The translations under genes and the position numbers were made by a program. From Kordiimonas sp. SCSIO 12603 (GTDB taxonomy: Bacteria; Pseudomonadota; Alphaproteobacteria; Sphingomonadales; Kordiimonadaceae), in the NCBI RefSeq assembly GCF_024398035.1, contig NZ_CP073748.1, forward strand, positions 1,959,520 to 2,023,519: a DNA stretch of 64,000 nt. The letters run 5' to 3'. The notes beneath the pieces were generated by a model. The model was not told where the DNA came from, did no database searches, and worked only from the letters and a program-made list of their open reading frames with translations. Positions 17,210 to 25,830 of the stretch are shown here, piece by piece (the first letter of the stretch is position 1; each line of letters begins with the position of its first letter).

Positions 17210-18079
17210 TTAAAGTCTGGCAGCGCCGCGAATGCCGCTTGAGCAACCATGTTTAGCTTGAACAAACTGCGTGTTACATGCGTTTGGCATAATATAATTG
17301 GTGATACGCTTCGGCAATTCCTGATAGATCTGCTTTATATTTGATAGACCACCACCAAACACAATCACTTCGGGATCAAGTGTATTAATTACTGTTCCAA
17401 GAGAGGCCGCAAGCTGCTCAATAAACAGATCGATCGTTGCTTGAGCTTCTGGCGTTTGCATATTTGCTATTTCTTCCGCGCTGATATGTTTGCCTGTTTC
17501 AGTTTCAAAGCTCTGGCTGATACCGGGGCCTGAAATCCAGTTTTCGATGCAGTTTATTCTGCCGCAATAGCAGTTTCTGTCAGTAGTAACCTGGTAGGGA
17601 AGGGGATTATGACCCCATTCACCAGTAAGAGCATTCGGCCCTGTTATCAGGTTGTTGTGCGCTACATAGCCAGCACCTACGCCGGTGCCTAGAATAACAC
17701 CGAAAACGGTTGCTGCACCTGCTGCTGCGCCGTCAGTTGCCTCTGATAAAGTCAGGCAATCAGCATCATTGGCCATTTTTATGCTTCGTTTCAGGCCTTG
17801 CTCGATATCAGCTTTCAGGTTCTTTCCATTCAGGCACGTTGAATTGCAGTTTTGCATAACACCTGTGAATGGAGAAATTGAACCGGGAGTGCAGATACCA
17901 ATACTTTCAGCTGTTCCTTCAAGAGCTTCTAGTTCGTTGATAAGCTGAACCACCGTGTGAACTGTTTCGTGATATAGGCCTTGAGGGGTGGTTTTTCGAA
18001 TTCGTTTTGTCTCATTTCCATTGGCATATAAGCCAACAGCTTCAACCTTAGTACCACCTAGATCTATACCAATCTTCAT
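17210..18079 (-). CDS. mak: ROK-family sugar kinase, fructokinase (Mak-like)
   Basis: 289 residues. The N-terminal phosphate loop DLGGTK is at 6-11. The ROK zinc motif CYCGRINCIENW, the substrate-contact GEWGHNPLP, NDADC with the probable catalytic aspartate, and ILGTGVGAGY are all present. Remembered similarity to E. coli Mak is strong along the length (TPGSISPFTG, GAAAGAATVFGVILGTG), so D-fructose or mannose 6-phosphorylation is likely. Start is one base after the HAD stop, so these are translated together. Only the sugar specificity is uncertain. Confidence 0.9.
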   Translation of the reverse strand: MKIGIDLGGTKVEAVGLYANGNETKRIRKTTPQGLYHETVHTVVQLINELEALEGTAESIGICTPGSISPFTGVMQNCNSTCLNGKNLKADIEQGLKRSIKMANDADCLTLSEATDGAAAGAATVFGVILGTGVGAGYVAHNNLITGPNALTGEWGHNPLPYQVTTDRNCYCGRINCIENWISGPGISQSFETETGKHISAEEIANMQTPEAQATIDLFIEQLAASLGTVINTLDPEVIVFGGGLSNIKQIYQELPKRITNYIMPNACNTQFVQAKHGCSSGIRGAARL

Positions 18080-18080
18080 A

Positions 18081-18713
18081 TCATGCCTTTAGAAGGTCTT
18101 TTAAATAATGTGTTAGCTCCGGCCACGTATCAATACGCGCATGGCTATATTCAGTTTGTGGGATCATAGCACGAAGACGCTTATCCGCCACAAAATGCAC
18201 CCTGTGGGTTTCCGGGCTTAGTTCCGCCACAGATGCATGCTGCGGCGGGAGATCATCAACAAATACCGTGTGGCCAGATGTAAAATCCGTAAAACGTTTT
18301 ACCGCAGCGCCTTTATCACCCTTGTTTGAGATTACTGGGCAGTGAATACCTTGTTCTCGAAGGCTGTTTTCACGTCGCTCGCGACAATGTGAAGGCACGT
18401 TTGTAAGCACAGCTACCTGAAAATGTTCTGAAAGCTCTGCAAGAGCATCCACGGCACCATCTACTACAGGTACATGATCAACGCATTCATCAAAGAAGCT
18501 GCCGATAAGCTTTTTTACCTGAAGAGGGTCTGCGAGCTCATTTGTGGCTTTGTGGTAAACGTTCCCGGATATTTGAAAACTGGTGAGCCGAAGTTCAAAA
18601 CCATGGTTAAGCATGTGGCCTTCAAGTGTTTCTACAAATTTCAGGAGAACTTCATCTGCATCTAGCAGCAGGATGGGGCGCTCTGGGTTTAAGGTTTGTA
18701 GAAGCGTTTCCAT
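18081..18713 (-). CDS. HAD-superfamily hydrolase
   Basis: 210 residues. Motif I is DAD at residues 18-20 (LLLDADEVLLKF), motif II is the T in VLTNVPSH, motif III is a lysine in the GDKGAAVKRF segment and motif IV is VFVDDLPPQH. An alpha-helical cap lies between motifs I and II. Probably a small-molecule phosphatase; the substrate is unknown. Three bases after the DUF3572 gene and one base before the sugar-kinase gene, which might hint at a sugar phosphate, but this is inference. Confidence 0.85.
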   Translation of the reverse strand: METLLQTLNPERPILLLDADEVLLKFVETLEGHMLNHGFELRLTSFQISGNVYHKATNELADPLQVKKLIGSFFDECVDHVPVVDGAVDALAELSEHFQVAVLTNVPSHCRERRENSLREQGIHCPVISNKGDKGAAVKRFTDFTSGHTVFVDDLPPQHASVAELSPETHRVHFVADKRLRAMIPQTEYSHARIDTWPELTHYLKDLLKA

Positions 18714-18716
18714 ATA

Positions 18717-18992
18717 TCACCATTCTTGGCCTACGCCGCCGCCAAGGGCACGCCAGGCATGTACAATATTCTCTGGTTTTTCACCGGTTTCTTCAGCAAA
18801 TAAAATTAGATCAGGCTCGTTTGAAATCAAAAAATCAAGAATACTGGCTTGAAAATCCACTTCAGCGAGATTGGCACGTATCTCATCTGGTGAAAGGCCA
18901 CTCAGTGCCAAGAATCTATCTCTGAGAGTGTCATCACCTACAATAAATCCAATTGCTTTAAAGGCGATTTCTGATGCAAAATCGGGTGACAT
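18717..18992 (-). CDS. DUF3572 family protein
   Basis: 91 residues, helical and acidic. It has the layout I remember for DUF3572: an AFKAIGFIVGD lead, RFLALSGLSPDEIR, then FQASILDFLISNEPDLI. The family is small and alphaproteobacterial, and its role is unknown. It is divergent from divK across 193 bases and heads a four-gene run with HAD, sugar kinase and dinB. The association with the divK-pleD locus is conserved in alphaproteobacteria as far as I recall. Confidence 0.8.
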   Translation of the reverse strand: MSPDFASEIAFKAIGFIVGDDTLRDRFLALSGLSPDEIRANLAEVDFQASILDFLISNEPDLILFAEETGEKPENIVHAWRALGGGVGQEW

Positions 18993-19053
18993 GAGAGAAA
19001 ACCTGCTTGATGTTGGTGTATTCCGTAATAATTAGAGATAGATAATCGATTTA

Positions 19054-19068
19054 TTTAGGGAGTGTTAA
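19054..19068 (+). promoter_or_regulatory. Candidate CtrA-binding site upstream of divK
   Basis: TTTA, seven bases, TTAA (7 of 8 consensus positions), about 118 bases before the divK start in the divergent divK/DUF3572 spacer. CtrA control of divK is known in Caulobacter; here it is inferred from the motif alone. Confidence 0.35.
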
Positions 19069-19185
19069 CATTAAAATGCAAAAAACAGTATTTAACACCC
19101 TAGTCGGGCTTGTGTTTTCCACTAAACCACGACTATTATTTAAATTATAGTATTACTAGCACCTTACGAAGGGCCAGAAATCGCG

Positions 19186-19551
19186 ATGGGAAAAAAGATC
19201 CTGATAGTTGAAGACAACGAACTGAATATGAAGTTGTTCTGCGACCTTCTTGAAGCACATGAATATGAAACTATTCAGACAAGAGATGGTATGGCTGCGC
19301 TTGAATTGGCGCGTGAACATGAGCCTGATCTGATTTTAATGGACATTCAGTTACCCGAGGTTTCTGGATTGGAAGTTACCAAATGGCTGAAAGAGGATGA
19401 AGACCTGCGTAAGATTCCTGTTGTAGCTGTTACAGCCTTCGCTATGAAGGGTGATGAAGAGAAAATTCGCGAAGGCGGCTGTGAAGCTTATATCGCGAAG
19501 CCAATTTCAGTTGGCCACTTTTTGGAAACAGTAAAGCAGTTCGCAGGGTAA
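19186..19551 (+). CDS. divK: Single-domain response regulator DivK
   Basis: 121 residues, receiver domain only: acidic pair E9/D10, phosphoacceptor D53, T83, K105. DivK is the polar cell-fate regulator switched by PleC and DivJ; phosphorylated DivK lowers CtrA activity through DivL. The sequence is close to DivK from start to end ([25 protein letters not shown]), and pleD follows six bases later, which settles the identity. Other parts of the pathway (DivJ, PleC, CtrA) are not in this window. Confidence 0.95.
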   Translation: MGKKILIVEDNELNMKLFCDLLEAHEYETIQTRDGMAALELAREHEPDLILMDIQLPEVSGLEVTKWLKEDEDLRKIPVVAVTAFAMKGDEEKIREGGCEAYIAKPISVGHFLETVKQFAG

Positions 19552-19557
19552 TCCTCC

Positions 19558-20931
19558 ATGACAGCACGGGTGCTGGTGGTTGACGATGTTCCACCAAATG
19601 TAAAGCTTTTAGAAGCGAAACTCACGAGTGAGTATTTTGACGTGCTCACCGCATTCAGTGGCCCTGAAGCGCTGGATGTAATTGGGCGCGAGCACCCGGA
19701 TATTATTCTTCTCGATGTTATGATGCCTGGTATGGACGGCTTTGAAGTATGCCGCCGTATTAAAACAGATCCAAGCACAGCACATATCCCCGTTGTTATG
19801 GTAACAGCACTTGATCAACCTTCTGATCGTGTTGCGGGCCTTGAAGCAGGCGCTGATGATTTTCTTACAAAACCCGTTCAGGATTTAGCGCTTTTTGCAC
19901 GTGTTCGCTCTCTCGTCCGGCTTAAAGTGATGATGGATGAGCTTCGCAACCGGGAAGCAACTGGCGCAAATATGGGCTGGGAAAACGAAGAAGATGCTCC
20001 GCTTGATTTCGAAGTGCCAACGGACGGCAATATCCTGATCGTTGATGAGCAAGAGCGTGTAATGGAACGCATCGCACGTGCTCTCGAAGGCGTTGGCGAG
20101 TTGACGTTCATCGCTGGCGGTGACGATGCCGCTGAACGTGCTCGTGAAAAGAATTTTGATCTGATTATTGTATCACTCACTATGCGCAACACAGATGGCT
20201 TGCGTGTATGTTCTAAACTCAGGTCTTTCGAAGAAACACGCCATGTGCCGATTCTGGTAATGGTGGATGACGGCAATACCAAGTTGCTGGTTCGTGCGCT
20301 TGAAATGGGTGTGAACGATTATGTGGTGCGCCCAGTTGATCGCCTTGAGTTTCTTGCGCGGGTCAAAACCCAGTTGAAGCGCAAACGCTACGCAGACAAA
20401 CTTTGGGAAAATTTCCATTTATCCATGCAGCTTGCGACAACAGATGCGGTGACAGGGCTTTATAACCGTCATTATCTGACAAGCCATATGGATACCCGTC
20501 TTGCAGCTGCTCATAGCAGCGGTAAGCAGCTTTCAGTACTTATGATGGATATTGATCACTTTAAAAAGGTGAACGATACCTATGGGCACGCTGTTGGGGA
20601 TATTGTTCTCAAAGAATTTGCAAACCGTATCGCAAAAAATATCCGCGGTGTTGATCTGGCAGCACGTTATGGCGGTGAGGAATTCGTTGTGATGATGCCT
20701 GAAACACCAACAGATTGGGCCTATATGATTGGTGATCGCCTTCGTCAGGAAGTGTGTGATAACCCATTTGAGGTTGGCTTGGCTGAAGGTCCTATCAATA
20801 TTTCTGTATCCATTGGTGTGGCGTCAAATAAAGAAGGGCAGTCACCATCCCAGCTTCTGGAAGAAGCTGATAAAGCCCTCTATGCGGCAAAGGAAGCAGG
20901 CCGTAACCGTGTAATTATTGCAGGCGCATAA
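19558..20931 (+). CDS. pleD: Response regulator diguanylate cyclase PleD
   Basis: 457 residues with the PleD order: receiver 1 (D9/D10, D53), receiver 2 (about 155-270) and GGDEF. Receiver 2 has Ser where the phosphoacceptor Asp should be (IIVSLTMRNTDG), as expected of the adaptor receiver in PleD. The active site is GGEEF at 373-377 and the inhibitory RGVD at 363-366. Phosphorylated PleD dimerises and makes c-di-GMP at the stalked pole in Caulobacter, driving the motile-to-sessile change. Co-transcribed with divK and apparently with the small membrane protein downstream. Confidence 0.95.
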   Translation: MTARVLVVDDVPPNVKLLEAKLTSEYFDVLTAFSGPEALDVIGREHPDIILLDVMMPGMDGFEVCRRIKTDPSTAHIPVVMVTALDQPSDRVAGLEAGADDFLTKPVQDLALFARVRSLVRLKVMMDELRNREATGANMGWENEEDAPLDFEVPTDGNILIVDEQERVMERIARALEGVGELTFIAGGDDAAERAREKNFDLIIVSLTMRNTDGLRVCSKLRSFEETRHVPILVMVDDGNTKLLVRALEMGVNDYVVRPVDRLEFLARVKTQLKRKRYADKLWENFHLSMQLATTDAVTGLYNRHYLTSHMDTRLAAAHSSGKQLSVLMMDIDHFKKVNDTYGHAVGDIVLKEFANRIAKNIRGVDLAARYGGEEFVVMMPETPTDWAYMIGDRLRQEVCDNPFEVGLAEGPINISVSIGVASNKEGQSPSQLLEEADKALYAAKEAGRNRVIIAGA

Positions 20932-20942
20932 TAGGAAAAGCC

Positions 20943-21281
20943 TTGAATAATGAAGCAGCTGAAAAGCTATTATTTTGGATGGTTTTTGTCCTGCCCACTT
21001 TAATGGTGCTCACAGCAATTCCAATGATTTTAGAGATCGTACCTCCTAATGGCGCGATTGGTGTTCGTACCGCGGTTTCACTCTCTTCTGAAGAAGCGTG
21101 GTACGCTATAAACTTTCGCGCAGGTGTTGCGATAGCTATTAGTTCAGTACTTTCAATTATGCTTAGTCTTGGTTTGATGAAATATTTGAACAAAACGAAA
21201 ACTCAAAAAAGCCTCTATGCTCTCGTTAGTTTTGGTATCTTGTTTATGATAAGCCTCTCTATTGCGGATCAAGCGTATTAA
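20943..21281 (+). CDS. Small membrane protein, SdpI-like
   Basis: 112 residues, TTG start 11 bases after pleD with AGGAAAAG in front. Three hydrophobic segments (about 10-32, 56-82 and 88-108). Between the first two is PPNGAIGVRTAVSLSSEEAWYAIN, of which NGxIGxRT plus SxExAW matches the signature of the SdpI/YhfL family, whose Bacillus member is an immunity protein and signal receiver. That family usually has more helices, so this is a short form. Function unknown. Confidence 0.65.
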   Translation: MNNEAAEKLLFWMVFVLPTLMVLTAIPMILEIVPPNGAIGVRTAVSLSSEEAWYAINFRAGVAIAISSVLSIMLSLGLMKYLNKTKTQKSLYALVSFGILFMISLSIADQAY

Positions 21282-21299
21282 GTTTTAAAGTTTAGTTTC

Positions 21300-22151
21300 C
21301 TATCTTTCGGGCATGCCTGTTTCTATAGGTAGTCTTTGATCTTGTGACCATTCATTCCAAGACCCAAAATATGTAGCAATATTCTTGAAACCCGCTTGCT
21401 TCAGCGCAACATAGGTATTTGAGGTGCGGGACCCCTTAAAGCAATATAACCAAATAGGTTTTGAAAAATCTATTCCTGCATTAAGGCATTCTGCTCTTAC
21501 TTCATTTGGGGACTTTATTGAACCATCTGGTTTCATCATTCGATACCATTCAAGCCACTTTGCGCCTGGTATCCGGCCTTTTCTGGGGGAAAAGTCCTTC
21601 CCGTATGGTGAACTGCTTTCACCAATCCATTCATCGACATCTCTTACATCAAGAAGTGTTACCATATTCTGATTGAGTGACGAGAGTACATCATATTTGT
21701 CCACGATAAGGCTTTTGCCAGCTTCAGATAATTCGAAATTTGCGGGTGTAATTTTTGTGATAGATTCTGTCACCGGGTATCCATTGGAAATCCATGCATC
21801 TAAGCCTCCATGCAGCACATGGGAATTATCGTTTCCTAGGTAGGAAAGGATGAAATGGCCTCTGCATGATTGGCCAAATCCGCTCCGCATATCCTGTTCG
21901 TAAAAGACCACTGTTTTTTTGTTGTTTATACCAGCATCTCCAAATTTCTTAGCCAGAAATTTCCGCATGGCGTTTATGCCAGTTTTATCGGATGAGGCTA
22001 GATAGGTGAAGATATCTGGTATGTTGACAGCACCCTCTATATGAGCTGCTTCAAATGCTTCTTTTGAACGCGTATCCACAATAGCGATATTATCTTTTGC
22101 CATGAGGTAGGCGAGTTCTTTAGGCTCAATTAGGATATTGGGTGCGATCAT
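21300..22151 (-). CDS. Sulfurtransferase with two rhodanese domains
   Basis: 283 residues: domain 1 about 5-130 and domain 2 about 145-280. The active cysteine is C237 with loop CFKGSR, closer to the thiosulfate sulfurtransferase pattern (C-R/x-K-G-x-R/T) than to the CGSGVTA loop of mercaptopyruvate enzymes. The first domain keeps the fold (GAVNIPD, HVLHGGLDAW) but has C96 in a different context and is probably structural. Role: sulfane-sulfur transfer, possibly thiosulfate or cyanide detoxification. Tail-to-tail with the SdpI-like gene; no operon partner. Confidence 0.85.
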   Translation of the reverse strand: MIAPNILIEPKELAYLMAKDNIAIVDTRSKEAFEAAHIEGAVNIPDIFTYLASSDKTGINAMRKFLAKKFGDAGINNKKTVVFYEQDMRSGFGQSCRGHFILSYLGNDNSHVLHGGLDAWISNGYPVTESITKITPANFELSEAGKSLIVDKYDVLSSLNQNMVTLLDVRDVDEWIGESSSPYGKDFSPRKGRIPGAKWLEWYRMMKPDGSIKSPNEVRAECLNAGIDFSKPIWLYCFKGSRTSNTYVALKQAGFKNIATYFGSWNEWSQDQRLPIETGMPER

Positions 22152-22312
22152 CAGTTTATTCCATGTTAACTAGATATTGGCCTCTGAGCTTATGTTCGGG
22201 ACTTTTGATAAACAAGAAAAACTATCTATCAGTAGGTAGATTCATTGTGAAGTTAAATTGAAGTAAATGATGCAGTCAGATTTAAAGAGAATAAGAGATG
22301 GCAAGCATGCAT

Positions 22313-22350
22313 AAAAAAACGCCGCAGCCAGTTAGGCGCGGCGTTTCTTT
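22313..22350 (-). terminator. Rho-independent terminator of rpmG
   Basis: A GC-rich stem (CGCCGC-A-GCC with GGCGCGGCG, one bulged base) with a 5-base loop, followed on the minus strand by seven T. It starts 20 bases after the rpmG stop. Confidence 0.9.
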
Positions 22351-22370
22351 AGATCTCATAGAATCCAAGA

Positions 22371-22538
22371 TTACTTAATCTTAGCTTCTTTAAACTCTAC
22401 GTGCTTACGTACAACCGGGTCGTACTTACGCTTAACCATTTTCTCGGTCATTGTACGAGGGTTCTTTTTAGTTACGTAGAAGTAGCCTGTATCAGCAGTG
22501 CTAACAAGCTTGATCTTGATGCTGGACGGCTTTGCCAT
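22371..22538 (-). CDS. rpmG: 50S ribosomal protein L33
   Basis: 55 residues, translated by hand from the minus strand: it begins [13 protein letters not shown] and ends [21 protein letters not shown] and [12 protein letters not shown] are the L33 hallmarks. It belongs to the zinc-free type, since the CxxC pairs are absent. Small basic protein of the large subunit near the E site. A strong terminator follows, and there is no gene close upstream, so it is a single-gene transcript. Confidence 0.97.
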   Translation of the reverse strand: MAKPSSIKIKLVSTADTGYFYVTKKNPRTMTEKMVKRKYDPVVRKHVEFKEAKIK

Positions 22539-22748
22539 CTGATTAACTCCAAGAAAACAGTTATTCCCGGCCGCACAATGCAGCCTGTGTGAGGGCGCAA
22601 AATACCCACAGCGGGGCAGAAGTCAAGCTTTGTTTATCAAAGGAAGACATTTTTATGTATTCTTTTAAAACTATTTCAGGATACTAACGAACAAGTAACT
22701 ATTTTTGTGCGAATAGAAGTAGAAATTTTTTAGTTGTGAGGAAGGCTT

Positions 22749-23510
22749 ATGTCCGGGTTGGAAAACGATCTGCTTGAAGAACTCAAGAATGAGGCAATCG
22801 ATACCGTCGAAGATCGACTCCAAAATATTCATGATGCTTTAAAGGGAATTCTTGACGGTACCCTTGAAGGCAGGCAAGCGCTGGCGACTATTCGCCTGGA
22901 AGCACATTCTCTGAAGTCTGTGGCATCTAGCTTTGAAATGAAAGCGCTTAAGGTGATGTGTCACCGGTTTGAAGATTATTTCTTTAACCTGACAGAACTT
23001 ACCGAATCTAATGTCAGTGATATTCAATTTTTTGCTGATCGCATGGCTGAATGTCTGGAAGCCTTTATTGCGGGTAAAGAATATGATGTTTCCAAGATGG
23101 TGCGTCAGCTCCCCAATAAAGGCGGCTTTGAGGTAGGAGATATCGTTGTCTCTGAAATCGAGGTAATGCTTGTTATGGCGCCGGGTACTGCAACCAAAAT
23201 TGTAACCCGCGAACTTCTTGAATGTGGTTACCGCATGGTGAATGTTGCAACCACTATGGACGCTATTCAGTTGATTCCTTCTATGAAGCCAGATGCAGTG
23301 ATTATTTCCCGCCATATGCCTGAATTGACAGGCGTTGATTTGGCTGCGGCTCTGAAGGCAATGCCAACAACGAAAAATATCCCTGTCGCACTTCTGGCAA
23401 CAGATGACGGCAAGCTTACAGGCCTGCCGAAATCAGTGCCAGTGCTCCGCAAAGGGTCAAACTTCGCGGATGATGTGGCTGATGTGTTCGTAGAACTAGG
23501 TATTCTCTAG
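22749..23510 (+). CDS. Hpt domain fused to a degenerate receiver
   Basis: 253 residues, ATG after GAGGAAGG. Residues 1-120 form a helical phosphotransfer (Hpt) domain with the phosphorylatable histidine H53 in EAHSLKSVA. Residues 130-253 have the pattern of a receiver (PDAVIISRHMPELTG, IPVALLATDD, RKGSN), but Ser187 replaces the phosphoacceptor Asp and the N-terminal acidic pair is missing (EIEVMLVMAPG), so it cannot be phosphorylated in the normal way. A phosphorelay shuttle with a protein-binding pseudoreceiver is a reasonable reading. Not part of an operon; convergent with rnr. Confidence 0.78.
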   Translation: MSGLENDLLEELKNEAIDTVEDRLQNIHDALKGILDGTLEGRQALATIRLEAHSLKSVASSFEMKALKVMCHRFEDYFFNLTELTESNVSDIQFFADRMAECLEAFIAGKEYDVSKMVRQLPNKGGFEVGDIVVSEIEVMLVMAPGTATKIVTRELLECGYRMVNVATTMDAIQLIPSMKPDAVIISRHMPELTGVDLAAALKAMPTTKNIPVALLATDDGKLTGLPKSVPVLRKGSNFADDVADVFVELGIL

Positions 23511-23518
23511 AGAATATT

Positions 23519-25792
23519 CTATTTCTTCTTTTTAGAGGCGTTGCGGCTACGGCTGTGGCGCCTTTTTTGGTTTTTGATGCGTTCTTTACTGTTACGGCGT
23601 GGTTTGCCGGATACAGATCCCGCATCGCCTTCCGTTACTAGCTCAAGTTTTAAACCGCCGGTGAACTGGTTTGCTTCAGTAAGGCGTACGTCCAGTTTGT
23701 CACCGAGTTTGAATTCTTGCCCGTAACGTTCACCAACCAATTTGTGTTGATCTTCATCAAGTACGTAATAATCGTTTCCAATCTCGGAAATCGGAATCAG
23801 GCCATCACCGCCAGAAGGCTCTAGTTCTACGAACAGACCAAAGCGAGTTACACCTGTCACACGGCCAATGAATTCATCACCAATATGATCAGAAAGGTAT
23901 GAAGCCATATAACGGTCAGTCGAATCGCGTTCAGCTGCCATAGCTCGTCGTTCAGTGCCGGAAATCTGCTCACCGATCGATCCCATATCCAGCATCTCAC
24001 GTTCTGTAAGGCCGTCATCGCCCAGTTTAAGGGCTTTCACGAGCCCACGGTGCACGATCAGATCTGAATACCGCCTGATGGGAGAGGTGAAGTGCGCATA
24101 GCGCCTAAGAGCAAGACCAAAGTGCCCAAGGTTCTCAGTACTATAGTAAGCCTGTGTCTGGCTTCTGAGTACTACTTGGTTCACCATCTGCTCATACGGT
24201 CCATCTTTTACTTGATTAAGAATGCCGTTAAACAGACGCGGCATCATCACTGCACCCTTGGCGAGCTTCATCTTCAGCGATGCAAGGAACTCCCGCAGGC
24301 TATCAAGCTTATCCATTGATGGTTCTTCATGCACGCGGTACATGGCTGGAACGTTTTTATCTTCAAGGGTTTCAGCCGCACATACATTGGCTGTTACCAT
24401 GAATTCTTCCACTAGGCGGTGGGTGTCGAGCCGTTCTCTAAGCGCAATACCTTTTACCTGTCCTAAATCATCCAGTTGGATACGGCGCTCAGGCATATCA
24501 AGCTCAAGCGGATCGCGTTTTTCGCGTGCGCTCATAAGGGCTTTGAAAGTACCGTAGAGCGGTTTCAGTACGGGCTCCAGCAACGGCTCAGTCATTTCAT
24601 CAGGCATGCCGTCAAGCGCACGCTGTGCTTGCTGGTAATTAATGTTGGCATGGCTTTTCATCAATCCACGTACAAACTGGTGGCGAAGTTTCTTACCGTT
24701 TTTGTCGAACCACATATGAACGGCCATACAGGCGCGTTCTTTACTCGGCTGTAGGCTACAAAGGCCAGCTGAAAGTACTTCAGGTAGCATGGGGACCACA
24801 CGATCCGGGAAATAACAGCTGTTACCACGGCGAAGCGCTTCTTTATCCAGTGGGCTATCAGGCTGCACATAATGGGCAACGTCAGCGATTGCTACGATTG
24901 CATGCCAGCCTCCCGGGTTTGCTGGATCAGGGTCTTCCTCCGCCCAGATGGCATCGTCATGATCTCGGGCATCAGCGGGGTCAATTGTGATAAGTGGTAC
25001 GTTTCGCAGATCTGTACGGTTGCCAAGGTCAACAGGTTTTGCTCGGTCAGCCGCTTTTGTTACATGCTGCGGAAATTCATACGGAATATCGTGGGCATGA
25101 ATAGCGATCATGCTAATGGATTTTGCAGCAGCTACATCACCTAAACGTTCTTTAATGCGCGCACGGCGAGGGCCTAGCTTGCGGCGGTTACCGCTTCTGA
25201 TGAATTCAGCGGTTACAAGTTCACCGTCTGCAGCGCCACGAGTATCTTCGCGGTCCACCCAATATTCATCACGGTCTTTCTTGTTTACCGGGTGAATTCG
25301 ACCACCATTTTCATTCCCTTTGAATACACCGAGGATGCCAGAAGGAGCTGCGCGTAGCGTTTTAATTACTTTGGCGCGGTAAATTGGTGGATCATCTTTC
25401 ACAGGTATAAGGTGAACAAGGGCGCGGTCGCCTTTACCCATAGCAGGTGTCTTTTTACGTCGACCTTCCTGAATATAGATAGTGGGAGGAGGGCCATCAC
25501 CTTGGTAGTTTTCTAGCTTGCCGAGCGGATCGCCATGCTTATCAAGGCCCGCGAATTCAATAACCTGTACGCCTGGTAAGCGATTTGCAGGCCGTAGGGC
25601 ACGCTGTGTATCCTTGGCAATATGGCCTTCTTCAACAAGTTCTCTCAGAACTTGCTTCAGCATAATTTTTTCCTGGCCTCTAATGCCAAAAGCGCGAGCA
25701 ACCTCGCGCTTTGTAACCTTGCCTTCATAGCCTTTGATGAAGTCAATCAGTTGTGCTTTTGTCGGGAACTCTCCCGTACGGTCTTTAGCCAA
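23519..25792 (-). CDS. rnr: Ribonuclease R
   Basis: 757 residues. 3'-5' exoribonuclease of the RNase II family that degrades structured RNA. In order: a winged-helix start (about 1-70), cold-shock-type OB folds, the RNB catalytic domain with the acidic cluster DPADARDHDD near residue 270, an S1 domain (DEFIGRVTGVTRFGLFVEL), and a C-terminal tail of about 35 residues dominated by Lys, Arg and Ser. The tail helps unwinding in known RNase R. It follows topA by 38 bases and probably ends a long pyrB-to-rnr transcript. Confidence 0.95.
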   Translation of the reverse strand: MAKDRTGEFPTKAQLIDFIKGYEGKVTKREVARAFGIRGQEKIMLKQVLRELVEEGHIAKDTQRALRPANRLPGVQVIEFAGLDKHGDPLGKLENYQGDGPPPTIYIQEGRRKKTPAMGKGDRALVHLIPVKDDPPIYRAKVIKTLRAAPSGILGVFKGNENGGRIHPVNKKDRDEYWVDREDTRGAADGELVTAEFIRSGNRRKLGPRRARIKERLGDVAAAKSISMIAIHAHDIPYEFPQHVTKAADRAKPVDLGNRTDLRNVPLITIDPADARDHDDAIWAEEDPDPANPGGWHAIVAIADVAHYVQPDSPLDKEALRRGNSCYFPDRVVPMLPEVLSAGLCSLQPSKERACMAVHMWFDKNGKKLRHQFVRGLMKSHANINYQQAQRALDGMPDEMTEPLLEPVLKPLYGTFKALMSAREKRDPLELDMPERRIQLDDLGQVKGIALRERLDTHRLVEEFMVTANVCAAETLEDKNVPAMYRVHEEPSMDKLDSLREFLASLKMKLAKGAVMMPRLFNGILNQVKDGPYEQMVNQVVLRSQTQAYYSTENLGHFGLALRRYAHFTSPIRRYSDLIVHRGLVKALKLGDDGLTEREMLDMGSIGEQISGTERRAMAAERDSTDRYMASYLSDHIGDEFIGRVTGVTRFGLFVELEPSGGDGLIPISEIGNDYYVLDEDQHKLVGERYGQEFKLGDKLDVRLTEANQFTGGLKLELVTEGDAGSVSGKPRRNSKERIKNQKRRHSRSRNASKKKK

Positions 25793-25830
25793 TTAAGGTC
25801 TCTTTCTTTATAACCCGGTATGAAAGCGCC

